The notes beneath the pieces are model-generated. The model had not been told where the DNA came from and made no database searches. It saw nothing but the letters and a program-made list of their open reading frames with translations. Below are positions 9,780 through 18,370 of a DNA stretch of 39,040 nucleotides, piece after piece (position 1 is the stretch's first letter; the number at the start of each line of letters is the position of its first letter). Source of the DNA: Planctomycetaceae bacterium (GTDB lineage: Bacteria; Planctomycetota; Planctomycetia; Pirellulales; Pirellulaceae); contig JAHEBQ010000020.1 in the NCBI GenBank assembly GCA_024642205.1, positions 1 to 39,040 on the forward strand. Direction: 5' to 3'. Position numbers and translations under genes: made by a program.

Positions 9780-10044
9780 TCTTGAGCAAAGCCTCGATGT
9801 CTTCGCAATTCAATTGTTGCGACCAGGTAAACTGGCGATGCAACAAATAACACGAAATCGCGCTGAATTCGCTGGTGAGGCCACCAGTTCCACGGATGGC
9901 AGGCGACCACGGACAGAAAAGTCTGGAAAATCATGCGGGCTCGTCCCTCAAGGGACCACGTCTGCGAGGCAGTGGGTCGGCGAAGCCAAGTCGGCGAACC
10001 AGGAATCATGACCTTGCTCAACAATCACAGGACAAAACTCTCGA

Positions 10045-10773
10045 ATGGAATCAGAAATCGAATTGGATGTGATGGCCGTCGGTGCCCATCCCGACGACTG
10101 CGAAATCGGTTGTGGTGGCACACTCGCGCAACTCGCCCGCCAGGGATTGCGAGTCGGAATTGTCGATTTGACCGATGGAGAACCAACTCCCAACTGCTCC
10201 AGCCCGGCGGCGCGCCTGCAGGAAGCCGAGGCCGCGGCATCGAGACTTGGTATCCAAAAAAGAATTACCCTTGATCTTCCCAACCGACGATTATTTGATA
10301 CCTTCGAATCACGAATCGCTTTGGCAAGACACTTTCGTATTCACCGCCCCAAGATTGTATTTTGTCTGGAGGGCAAAACCCCGACTGCTTCACCGGATCA
10401 TTGGCAAGCCATGCAGATCACGGAGGCGGCAGTCTTTTACAGTCGGTTGAGCAAGTGGGACGAACATTTTGGACGGCTGCCGGTTCATGTCATTTCGCGG
10501 CAAGTCTATTACTCACTGTTTTACGAGTCGCAATGGAGCGGCATCGGGCCCCGGCAATTCGTTTTCGATATCACCGACACGCTGGAAACGAAAATCGAGG
10601 CAGTCAAGTGCTACCGCTCCCAGTTTCCGCCGGAAAAAGACTACATCTATGATCGCATCCGTTCGATGGCCAACGCGATCGGTCTTTCCGCCGGACTGCA
10701 ATCCGGCGAAGTACTGACAGCGACCACGGCTTTGGGGAGCCGTAACCTGCTACAAACGCTCCTCCTGTCCTGA
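10045..10773 (+). CDS. PIG-L/LmbE family deacetylase, BshB1-like
   Basis: 242 aa. The N-terminus LDVMAVGAHPDDCEIGCGGT carries the zinc-binding AHPDD motif (H15, D18); the third ligand is H119 in SPDHWQA. The stretch GLRVGIVDLTDGEPT followed by a conserved R and EA pair matches the bacillithiol-type deacetylase BshB1. That enzyme removes the acetyl group from GlcNAc-malate in bacillithiol synthesis, so a role in low-molecular-weight thiol synthesis is possible. No bshA or bshC gene is nearby. The 265-bp stretch upstream (9780-10044) contains nothing recognised. The alpha/beta hydrolase gene follows after 39 bp in the same direction. Family membership is firm; the exact substrate is not. Confidence 0.85.
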   Translation: MESEIELDVMAVGAHPDDCEIGCGGTLAQLARQGLRVGIVDLTDGEPTPNCSSPAARLQEAEAAASRLGIQKRITLDLPNRRLFDTFESRIALARHFRIHRPKIVFCLEGKTPTASPDHWQAMQITEAAVFYSRLSKWDEHFGRLPVHVISRQVYYSLFYESQWSGIGPRQFVFDITDTLETKIEAVKCYRSQFPPEKDYIYDRIRSMANAIGLSAGLQSGEVLTATTALGSRNLLQTLLLS

Positions 10774-10812
10774 ACCATTCATTTCTTGATTCCGCAATCC
10801 AAGTTTGATTCC

Positions 10813-11598
10813 ATGCCCAGCCATCGCGTTTACTTTAACAACCACGCCGGAATTCGTTTGTCCGGCATCATTGAACTCCCCAACCCGGCTGACTTTTCCG
10901 GAATACCGCCCCAGGCATTTGCCCTTTTTTCCCATTGTTTTACCTGTACCAAAGACCTCAAGGCGATCGTGAGAGTCAGTCGGGGCCTGGCCCGGCACAA
11001 TATCGGCGTGCTTCGCTTTGATTTCACTGGCCTGGGAGACAGTCACGGAGATTTTTCCACGTCAAACTTCGAATCCAATCTCGCCGACATCCAGGCTGCC
11101 ATTGGCTGGCTCGCGACAGAGTATCAGTCGCCCCAACTGCTGGTCGGACATTCACTGGGCGGTGCAGCCATGATGGCGTCCGTGAACATGATCCCCTCGG
11201 CCAAGGCGATTGTGACCATCGCGGCGCCGTCGTGCACAAAACACCTGGCCGCATTCTTGGGAAAACTTAGCCCTTCGATTGAATCTGACGGTGTGGGTAC
11301 CGTCACGATTGGAGGACGGACACACACGATTCGCGATCAGTTACTGAACAGTTTGCGCAATTTTGACCTGACCACCGCGATCCAGGAAATTAGGATACCG
11401 CATTTGATCTTCCATTCATTGGCGGACGAAACGCTTGACTACCATCACGCCGAAGATATTTTTGCACACACCGGCGGCGCAAAGTCCCTGATCACCCTGG
11501 TCCACTCGGATCATTTGCTCGTCAACCAGCCCCAAGACGTGACCTATGTTTCTGACTTGATGGCAACCTGGTCGGAACGGTTCTTTGCCGTTCCGTGA
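10813..11598 (+). CDS. Alpha/beta hydrolase (serine hydrolase)
   Basis: 261 aa from the ATG at 10813; a TTG 27 nt upstream is in frame but less likely. The nucleophile elbow GHSLGG is at 112-117 (Ser114). The strand LRFDFTGLGDSHGD at 67-80 and the C-terminal LVHSDHLLV supply the oxyanion-region and catalytic-His contexts. The probable acid is in SLADETLDY. The overall pattern (LSGIIELP, HCFTCTKD, RGLARHNIGVLRFDF) matches the hydrolase half of the alpha/beta hydrolase-OsmC proteins found in many bacteria, here without the OsmC domain. Substrate unknown. It lies downstream of the deacetylase gene and converges with the minus-strand gene ending at 11652. Confidence 0.87.
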   Translation: MPSHRVYFNNHAGIRLSGIIELPNPADFSGIPPQAFALFSHCFTCTKDLKAIVRVSRGLARHNIGVLRFDFTGLGDSHGDFSTSNFESNLADIQAAIGWLATEYQSPQLLVGHSLGGAAMMASVNMIPSAKAIVTIAAPSCTKHLAAFLGKLSPSIESDGVGTVTIGGRTHTIRDQLLNSLRNFDLTTAIQEIRIPHLIFHSLADETLDYHHAEDIFAHTGGAKSLITLVHSDHLLVNQPQDVTYVSDLMATWSERFFAVP

Positions 11599-11651
11599 CC
11601 AGTCAATGGATGAACTGAGTCAAACCATGAACGCCATCGGGCGTGGATCAA

Positions 11652-12464
11652 TCAAAACTCGAGTGACTTTTCCCGTTCGCGTCGAACCAGGTCCCAAAAT
11701 CTTGGCTCCGCGTGAAGGCCTGACTCATCCCCGGTCGGGATCCAAGTCCCGGACAGGTCGCGATAGAAATCGGAATTGGCGGTTGTCGAGATCGGCGGTG
11801 GTCCACCTGGAGGTAAGCGTTGAGCTATGCCACCATGGGGTGAATTCTGTAAACGCAAAGTCGAAAGGCGTTTCGAGTCGAATCCGGATTGATCGGATGC
11901 AAACCCTCCCGATCCGAAATTCTCAATCCAATCCAGGCCCCGTTGAGTCTGATACCCGCGTCCAATGAACTCTTCGAGAAAGTCCATGGCATCGTCATAA
12001 TTGCCCTGGTCGCACTCCAATGCGGCAAGCCTCAACAATGCCGAGTAACGGTAACGCGCAAATTTTCTGACTTTCAACAGGGCTTGCCGCGTCTGGTTGT
12101 CCAGATCCGCGATCTGCTGGTCCCGCTCGTCGGAAAGTTCCGCGCTGAGCGGCTTGGATCTGGAAAGTTCATTCCAATCCTGGATCGCGGAACGCCGAAT
12201 CTCCCAGAGGCAGCTCGCATAGCCGTCCCACGCATATCCATTGAGCGGATCCTGCTCCATCAACTTCTGAAATTCAATTCTGGCAGAAGGCCAATCCTTG
12301 TTAATAACCAGAACATTGGCACGCTTCCTGGCAGGCGAATAATCCGAGGCGTCGCTTTCGGCATCCCCTTCCAGGCGGTTGACCAACACGGTCAACAAAT
12401 AGAACGCGCCACAAAACGCGAGCAGAATCCCTGTATCACGAAAAAACCTTTTCAATTCCGTCAC
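11652..12464 (-). CDS. Membrane-anchored TPR-like protein of unknown function
   Basis: 270 aa. One membrane segment near residues 11-28 (GILLAFCGAFYLLTVLV) follows a short basic N-terminus, so it is probably anchored with the bulk outside the cytoplasm. Residues about 45-175 contain helical repeat-like segments (KRANVLVINKDWPSARIEF, LRLAALECDQGNYDDAMDFL) that look like two or three TPR units. The C-terminal third is rich in Gly, Pro and Ser and probably disordered. It lies 67 bp downstream of the coiled-coil gene in the same direction, so the two are probably co-transcribed and may form one envelope complex. No catalytic motif was seen. Confidence 0.75.
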   Translation of the reverse strand: MTELKRFFRDTGILLAFCGAFYLLTVLVNRLEGDAESDASDYSPARKRANVLVINKDWPSARIEFQKLMEQDPLNGYAWDGYASCLWEIRRSAIQDWNELSRSKPLSAELSDERDQQIADLDNQTRQALLKVRKFARYRYSALLRLAALECDQGNYDDAMDFLEEFIGRGYQTQRGLDWIENFGSGGFASDQSGFDSKRLSTLRLQNSPHGGIAQRLPPGGPPPISTTANSDFYRDLSGTWIPTGDESGLHAEPRFWDLVRREREKSLEF

Positions 12465-12531
12465 CTGAAATCGTGAAAACCTGTTTTCGTATTCCGTCCG
12501 GCGGTAGCCCCACTCGCAAACCAGGAAACGC

Positions 12532-14232
12532 CTATTTTTCTCGCAATGCCCTGAAGTATTGTTGCGCGTGCTCCCGCTGGATTCGAGACATTTTCTGATT
12601 TTCCAGCGGATCGGATTCTTTACTGACGGAGGCCTGAATCAGCTCGCGAGTTTCGCTGACCGACCGACTGGTAATATTCTCCCCATCCGCCGTCCCAGTG
12701 ACCACCGTTTCACCCTGCTGCAATTTGCCTTGAACTTTCGAACGGAAAGATCCGGTGTCCTCTTTTTCCAGGTCACGTTTGCCACCTCCGGGTCCCTCGC
12801 CTTGGGCCCAATCCTGCCATTTCGGATCGCCCTGTTTGTTGCCTCCTTGATTCATTCCCTGCTTGCAACCCTCCGCCATTTCTTCGAGATCTTCAAGAGC
12901 TTCGAGTTCGTCCATTTCCTGCTGCATGGCTTCGATCTGTTCGGCCAGATCCTCGAGCGACTGGCCTGCTTCCTTCATGGCCTGCGCCTGTTGCTCGGAA
13001 TTTTTTCCGGGCTGTTTCTGTTGACCGTTTTCTCCCTGTTTCGGTTGACCGTTACCCCCTGGTTTCAGGCATTGAGCACATTTTTCAAGGTTCTCGGCCA
13101 TCTTTTTCATTTTTTCCTGCTGCTTGTCCATCGCTTTCTTGTCATCCAGTTTTTGCTGCAACTGGGCGGCCTTATCGAGATCGCCCTGGTCGAGAGCTTT
13201 CTTGATCTGCTCTTCGAGCTTTTTCTTTTCCTCTTCGTGGCGATCTGCAATCTCTTTCAGTTCATTCGCCATTTGCTCAAGATCCCTGGCAAGCTTCTTC
13301 TTTTCCAAATCATTGAGGTCACCAGCCTTGAGTTTATCCGCCAATTCCTGGATGGCCTTCTTCGCCTGTTCCATATCGCCCTTGCTCATCGCATCGGCCA
13401 GTTCCTTGGCTGGTCCCTGACCTGCATCCTTGAGCTGATTCAGGCTCTCTTTCAGTTCCTGGCTGCTGCCAAGCTCCTTGCGGCGATCCTCGATTTGCTT
13501 TTTGATGTCATTCAATTTGACGAGCGCTTCTTTTTTGTCCGTGTTTTTGTCTTCCAGAAGTTGGTCAAACTTTTTTTCCAAGGCTTTCAAATCCTTGTTG
13601 GCTTCCTTCAGACCTTTGGCGATTCGCTCTTCCCGTTTTTCTTCCAATTGTTTTTTCAATTCCTTGATCGCAACCTCGATCTGTTGGCGTTCGAGTTTCT
13701 CGGGTTCCGTTGCTGCCGCCGACGCACGTTTCTCGGCGTTGGGAATAAACAACAACGCAACCAGCATCAACAGCGGAATGAGCGGAAGCAGTGCCCGCAT
13801 CGTTGGCTGATAACGGAACTCATCACGCACATCGATCATCTCGGCTCGGTTTTCGGCGTCCTCAACGAGTGCCCGTCCTGCACTGGTATCGACTGCTGAA
13901 GCGTCAAGCGACAGTGCGCTTGACAACCGTTCTTTCAAACCGAATCGCCTGTCGACTTCGATTGCGACATTGAGAGGCGATTGGCGATTCACCCAGGTCA
14001 AAAATACCGTCGCCAGCAAACCAATCAACGCGCCACATGCGATCCAGGAGTAAACCCAAACCTTGTAGCTCTGTTGCGTTTCAAGAAACCCCAAATGCCA
14101 GATCTTCGGAATCGCCATCCCAATGACCGCCAACAACAATCCTGCAAATGCACTCCATGTCAGGATGTTAAAAAACGTTCCAGTGATCATGCGGCGACGA
14201 GCGCGGGCGACTTGTTTATTGATTTCGTTCAC
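12532..14232 (-). CDS. Membrane protein with long charged coiled coil (DUF4175-like)
   Basis: 566 aa from the GTG at 14232, chosen because AGGAGA at 14239-14244 lies 6 nt upstream; an ATG at 14268 has no such site. Hydrophobic segments lie near 20-43, 59-81 and 145-164. Residues about 175-450 are almost entirely Lys, Glu, Gln, Asp, Ala and Leu in heptad-like order, predicting a long coiled coil. A Gly/Gln/Asn-rich stretch (GGNGQPKQGENGQQKQ) interrupts it near 390-420. A charged C-terminal tail follows, ending EHAQQYFRALREK. The arrangement recalls DUF4175-like proteins found near MoxR/BatA genes in planctomycetes (recalled, not searched). It may act as a structural scaffold at the membrane; no enzymatic motif is visible. 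Confidence 0.8.
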   Translation of the reverse strand: MNEINKQVARARRRMITGTFFNILTWSAFAGLLLAVIGMAIPKIWHLGFLETQQSYKVWVYSWIACGALIGLLATVFLTWVNRQSPLNVAIEVDRRFGLKERLSSALSLDASAVDTSAGRALVEDAENRAEMIDVRDEFRYQPTMRALLPLIPLLMLVALLFIPNAEKRASAAATEPEKLERQQIEVAIKELKKQLEEKREERIAKGLKEANKDLKALEKKFDQLLEDKNTDKKEALVKLNDIKKQIEDRRKELGSSQELKESLNQLKDAGQGPAKELADAMSKGDMEQAKKAIQELADKLKAGDLNDLEKKKLARDLEQMANELKEIADRHEEEKKKLEEQIKKALDQGDLDKAAQLQQKLDDKKAMDKQQEKMKKMAENLEKCAQCLKPGGNGQPKQGENGQQKQPGKNSEQQAQAMKEAGQSLEDLAEQIEAMQQEMDELEALEDLEEMAEGCKQGMNQGGNKQGDPKWQDWAQGEGPGGGKRDLEKEDTGSFRSKVQGKLQQGETVVTGTADGENITSRSVSETRELIQASVSKESDPLENQKMSRIQREHAQQYFRALREK

Positions 14233-14860
14233 AGACGGTCTCCTGACGATTCTTCCATCAAACAGCATTCAACTTGGTCAATACGCCAACCAGGAGTGCA
14301 ATTGCCACGCCGGATCCTCTTAAGTTTAACGTATCCACTCCAACAAGGCGAACACCAGGAATTCCCAGGTCGCTCGTGCACGCAGTTCAAGAAAAACCAG
14401 GAACGCGAATGATTGGACCCTTCGCATCAATCGTTCCCGCCTTACCTCAAAAACTGGACCCATTGAATCAAGCAGCCTTGGACAAACCAGCCGTTCTCGA
14501 TCGCCCCATCAACGCCCCATCAACGCCCCAAAGCCCCCCTTCTTCCTTGAATTTCAGTCGTTTGAACTCTACGAAACTGGAAAACAAAAATCGCTTCAGA
14601 GCAACCCGATTGAACCCACTATATCCTGCGAACCGCTTCCATCGGCCCATTCTATGTCGTCAATCTTGTACAATACTATCGCGAAGCCAATTTGATACCG
14701 AAAAAACAGCATATGGCCGGATTCCCGGTTACTGCAGTGGAGAGGTGGCGGTCCGACTGGAAGAGAGCTTGTCTGAACGCACTCTTGATCCGCCAGTTGT
14801 GATTGCCGTCGATCCATCAGTTTATTCGTCATTCGCGTGTTCGCTCAAAACGATCCACAC
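14233..14860. other. Intergenic region with no recognised gene
   Basis: 628 bp between the divergent coiled-coil and DUF393 genes. It must hold both promoters, but none could be assigned with confidence. A short duplication (atcaacgcccc twice in a row) occurs near 14507-14530. A plus-strand reading frame covers 14274-14864, but its Pro/Ser/Asn-rich translation has no protein-family character and it overlaps the real gene downstream. Confidence 0.4.
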
Positions 14861-15367
14861 ATGAAGCCCCTCGATTCCAATCCGAATTTCAAACCCAATT
14901 CGCCGCAGGGCAGTGCGCTGGTCGCCGATTTGCCCTCACCGATTGAATCGGGTCATGCGGATCTGGTAATTTTCGATGGCGATTGTGTGTTTTGCACCGC
15001 ACAGGTCAAAAACCTGAGGCGATTCGATGGCAGGAACCGATTGGCCTTTATTTCGCTCCACGACAAATTCGTGACCGAGAATTTTCCGGACTTGAGCCAC
15101 AAACAAATGATGGAACAGATCTACGTTGTTCCCAACTCAAAAACAGGGTATACCCGACATCGCTACGGTGGAGCCGCAGCAATCCGTTACCTGACTCGAC
15201 GCCTTCCCCGACTCTGGATTTTCGCACCGCTGTTTCACATTCCATTTACGCAACCGATCCAGCAATGGTGCTATCGGCAAATCGCGAAACGCCGATACAG
15301 GATCGCGGGGAAAACGGATTCGAGCTGTGATGAAGGCGGAACCTGTGACCTGCACTTCAAGGATTGA
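14861..15367 (+). CDS. DUF393 (DCC family) thiol-disulfide oxidoreductase-like protein
   Basis: 168 aa from the ATG at 14861; a GTG 24 nt upstream is a weaker alternative. The family hallmark FDGDCVFCTAQV is at 38-49, giving the DxxCxxC pattern with Cys42 and Cys45. The following RFDGRNRLAFISL, the YVV strand with a hydrophilic turn, and RYGGAAAIRYLTRRLP also fit DCC/DUF393 proteins, which have a thioredoxin-like fold and a presumed redox role. The N-terminal 30 residues are Asn/Pro/Ser-rich and variable. Two more cysteines in the tail (SSCDEGGTCDL) could bind metal or form a disulfide. It stands alone between two intergenic stretches. No substrate is known. Confidence 0.87.
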   Translation: MKPLDSNPNFKPNSPQGSALVADLPSPIESGHADLVIFDGDCVFCTAQVKNLRRFDGRNRLAFISLHDKFVTENFPDLSHKQMMEQIYVVPNSKTGYTRHRYGGAAAIRYLTRRLPRLWIFAPLFHIPFTQPIQQWCYRQIAKRRYRIAGKTDSSCDEGGTCDLHFKD

Positions 15368-15828
15368 ATTCAAGAAATGTTCGCTTCACTTGACAAAATC
15401 GACAGCGTATCCACTCGCTGAAGGCATCAGAAAAGTTACTTTCCCAATGCCAAACGAGTTAATCGTCCTTCTTGGCGAGCAAAAACCGGGGATCATTCAT
15501 CCGGTTGTTCGCCAATTGAAATAGCGATGGAATTTTTGCGACCAAAAGTCATTTATCAACCAAACCTGGTTCGCCGACGATCGCCGTTTTCCAACCACCT
15601 CCGGAAGGTCGGGTTCGGTTTTTGGGCTTTACAGCGGGAAATGTTGCCACTCGGCCAAGTTCGCTGGCGACCGTATCGCGACACCAACCCACGACCGAAG
15701 CTTGCTCGCTCTCCAGGCACGCATCGACCCAACGGGTGCGGAATCGAGAGTCAACGATGGTTCGAGCTTCTTCACATCTCACCCGCTGCTTTTATCGTGG
15801 GTCAATGCGGAAGCTTTTTTTGACGCCC
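15368..15828. other. Convergent intergenic region with a possible repeat-derived open frame
   Basis: 461 bp between the DUF393 gene (plus) and the permease gene (minus). A minus-strand frame at 15549-15782 could encode 77 residues (start MRCEEARTIVDS, end KTAIVGEPGLVDK). It has no recognised domain, membrane segment or good ribosome-binding site. Its composition, rich in Arg and Val, suggests a dispersed intergenic element rather than a gene. No terminator hairpin with a T-run was found. Confidence 0.35.
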
Positions 15829-17340
15829 CTAAAATGGCAAGGACGGAAGCAAAAGCCAAAGCAGCGCAGCCAACAAAAACCCTACCAAAGAAACAACCGA
15901 CGAGATCACGGTCCAGGTCTGAAAGGTCTGCTTCTCGGTCATCATCATGTAACGACTAACCATCCAGAACCCACTGTCGTTGACATGGGAAACCGCCGAC
16001 GCCCCGGCCGCGATTGCGACCACAACCAGTGCCAACTGCGGTTGCGACAATCCTTCTGCCAGGGACGAAATCAATCCCGCAGCCGTCACCATCGCGACGG
16101 TGGCCGACCCCTGAGCGACTCTGACCAAAACGGCAAACAGGTAGGCCAACAGGAGAATCGGAATCCCCCATCCCTGGCAAACATCACGTAACGCGTCACT
16201 GACTCCGCTGGCCCCCATGACTCCCTTGAACACGCCGCCGGCACCGGTGATCAAAATAATGATGCCCGCGGGACCAAGTGACCTGGTCGTGACATTCATC
16301 AACTCCGTTTTATCGTAACCGCGTCCATATCCCAGATAGACCAGCGCCAAAACGGTTGCGATCAGCAGGGAGATGATTGGGTGCCCCAGGAAATAGAGCG
16401 ACTTGATCCCCAAACTCGAAGAGGAGATTTCTGCCGAAACAGCGGCCGCATAACTGGCTCGATTCAACCCGGGGTCAATTCCGGCAGCAACATATTCTTT
16501 GACAATTGTACCGATCAAAATCAAAACAATCGGCAAGCCAATCAAAAACATCACCGAGGCAAAACTCGGCAGCTGCGATTCGTCTGCCGGCCCTTCATCA
16601 AACTCATCCGGTGGCCCGACATATAGTTTCTCCACCATGCGTTTGGGCACGAGGATTCCACCGATAATTGCGGTCGGCAAACCGACGATGCATCCAAACA
16701 GGATTACCCAGCCCAGTCCAACTCCCAACTCGTAGGCCACCCACACCGGACCTGGAGTGGGAGGAACGAAGGCGTGCGTCACCATCAATCCCGCCAACAA
16801 TGGCAAACCAAACGCCAGCACTGACTTTCCGGTTTTTCGGGAAAGCGCATACAGAATCGGGGCCAGGATCACCAGCGCCACATCCAAAAACACGGGAATC
16901 GAGATTATGAAGCCGGTCATCACCATCGCCCACGCCGCCCGTTTTTCTCCAAAAATCTTCAACAGCGATTTGGCGAGACTTTGCGCTCCGCCTGAATGCT
17001 CCAGCAACGAACCAAAAATCGCGCCCAAGCCGATGATCGTCGCGATGAAACCCAGACTCGACCCCATCCCGGCCTGGATTTGATCGCCAATCTGCGTCAA
17101 CTCCAGTTTTCCCGCGCCGCCTGTCAGTTCTTTGGAGGAGCCGACCGCAACAAACAAGCTCGCCAGGATCAAAGCCAAAAATGCCTGTATCCTTAATTTC
17201 AAGATCAGGAGCAGCAATACGACAACGGCCCCCACCAACAAAAACAACAGGTAGGTCAAAGATAACGGGACTTGTTTCGGAATCGCCTCGAGCCCTGTCG
17301 CCTGTTGGCCGATCAAAATCAACATGGCATTGGTTCGCAT
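15829..17340 (-). CDS. GntP family gluconate/sugar-acid:H+ symporter
   Basis: 503 aa from the ATG at 17340. The frame stays open further upstream but would then overlap the divergent gene at 17402. The protein is strongly hydrophobic, with about 12-14 membrane segments. GntP-family hallmarks are present: the paired GLGAIFGSLLEHSGGAQSLA stretch and the THAFVPPTPGPVW motif for anionic sugar substrates. The family imports gluconate and related aldonic acids with protons. It is divergent, across a 61-bp gap, from an FAH-family enzyme and a YjhG/YagF-type dehydratase; in E. coli a GntP permease (yjhF) also sits beside yjhG. The substrate is therefore inferred to be a pentonate such as D-xylonate. 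The short gap probably holds a shared control region. Confidence 0.9.
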   Translation of the reverse strand: MRTNAMLILIGQQATGLEAIPKQVPLSLTYLLFLLVGAVVVLLLLILKLRIQAFLALILASLFVAVGSSKELTGGAGKLELTQIGDQIQAGMGSSLGFIATIIGLGAIFGSLLEHSGGAQSLAKSLLKIFGEKRAAWAMVMTGFIISIPVFLDVALVILAPILYALSRKTGKSVLAFGLPLLAGLMVTHAFVPPTPGPVWVAYELGVGLGWVILFGCIVGLPTAIIGGILVPKRMVEKLYVGPPDEFDEGPADESQLPSFASVMFLIGLPIVLILIGTIVKEYVAAGIDPGLNRASYAAAVSAEISSSSLGIKSLYFLGHPIISLLIATVLALVYLGYGRGYDKTELMNVTTRSLGPAGIIILITGAGGVFKGVMGASGVSDALRDVCQGWGIPILLLAYLFAVLVRVAQGSATVAMVTAAGLISSLAEGLSQPQLALVVVAIAAGASAVSHVNDSGFWMVSRYMMMTEKQTFQTWTVISSVVSLVGFLLAALLWLLLPSLPF

Positions 17341-17401
17341 CGTTTTCTCGTCAAGGGGTCGGGTTGGTTCCCGCGATCGGTTCCCATAAATTGGTGCCAT
17401 C

Positions 17402-18244
17402 ATGATAAAGATCTTTCGTGGCCAAAACGACTGCGTGCTGCAAAATTCGCAACAGACAATTCGCGTCGCCGAATTTTCCATCGACGAGCTTTTCCAGTCC
17501 TCGGATCCAGCCGGTTATGCGGCCCAGTTTTTTCAAATGTCCCCCGCGTGCTTGCCTGCAGATCCAGACCCGATTCACCAGACTCCTTGGCTCGCACCAA
17601 TCTCCCAACAGGAAATCTGGGCCGCCGGGGTAACGTATTTTCGCAGTCGATCGGCCCGCATGGAAGAAAGCGAACAATCCGGCGGCGGCCATTTTTACGA
17701 CCTCGTTTATGAGGCCGAACGTCCCGAATTGTTCTTCAAGGCAACGGGCCAACGAGCGCGCGGTCATCTCGACAAGGTCTGTATTCGTTCCGACTCCGTC
17801 TGGGACGTACCCGAACCTGAACTGACACTGGCCATCAATTCAGAAGGAGCTGTGTTCGGATTTACCATTGGAAATGACATGAGTTCGCGTTCGATCGAAG
17901 GCGAAAATCCACTGTACCTTCCCCAAGCCAAAATCTATCGGGGGTCCTGCGCAATCGGACCCAGTCTGGTGATTGGTAATATCATCAACCGGGAAACCGA
18001 AATCGCGATTACAATCCGCCGCAAGGACTCCGAAGTCTTTTCCGGCTCGACCGCCGTTTCACAGATCAAACGCAGTTTTGAAGAACTGGCTGGTTTCCTG
18101 TTTCGTGAAAACGAGTTTCCCAATGGCGCCTACCTGATGACCGGGACGGGCATCGTTCCCGACGCTGATTTCACACTCGCGTCCGGGGATAAAATTCGAA
18201 TTGAAATCACCGGTTTGGGTGTCCTGGAAAACGAAGTGGAATAG
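17402..18244 (+). CDS. FAH-family hydrolase/dehydratase, probable 2-keto-3-deoxy-pentonate dehydratase
   Basis: 280 aa. The fumarylacetoacetate-hydrolase core is clear: ELFFKATG at 109-116, metal ligands Glu138 and Glu140 in [10 protein letters not shown], and Asp159 in [17 protein letters not shown]. The [13 protein letters not shown] stretch (175-187) and the [10 protein letters not shown] loop near the C-terminus complete the fold. The [13 protein letters not shown] motif and length match the sugar-acid subgroup (KdaD type) that dehydrates 2-keto-3-deoxy-arabinonate/xylonate to 2-oxoglutarate semialdehyde; this subgroup call is from memory. The next gene, 126 bp downstream, encodes a D-xylonate-type dehydratase that would supply this substrate, which strengthens the assignment. 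An alternative is another acylpyruvase-like FAH enzyme. Confidence 0.85.
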   Translation: MIKIFRGQNDCVLQNSQQTIRVAEFSIDELFQSSDPAGYAAQFFQMSPACLPADPDPIHQTPWLAPISQQEIWAAGVTYFRSRSARMEESEQSGGGHFYDLVYEAERPELFFKATGQRARGHLDKVCIRSDSVWDVPEPELTLAINSEGAVFGFTIGNDMSSRSIEGENPLYLPQAKIYRGSCAIGPSLVIGNIINRETEIAITIRRKDSEVFSGSTAVSQIKRSFEELAGFLFRENEFPNGAYLMTGTGIVPDADFTLASGDKIRIEITGLGVLENEVE

Positions 18245-18370
18245 AGCTGCCAACGAGTGGATCAAGTTGACTTGACGTTGCCCTGCAAGAGCCAACCTGA
18301 CGTCGGGTCCCGGCAACGCATACAATGAATCGCTGAACACTCGAATTCATCACTCGCGAAACCGACCATC

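Noticed and set aside
12559..13899. A 446-codon plus-strand open frame opposite the coiled-coil gene.
   Set aside because: Its Phe/Leu-rich translation is the mirror of Lys/Glu codons on the minus strand; there is no start signal and no domain.
14274..14864. A 196-codon plus-strand frame upstream of the DUF393 gene.
   Set aside because: It is Pro/Ser/Asn-rich, lacks a ribosome-binding site and overlaps the start of the real gene; it is treated as intergenic.
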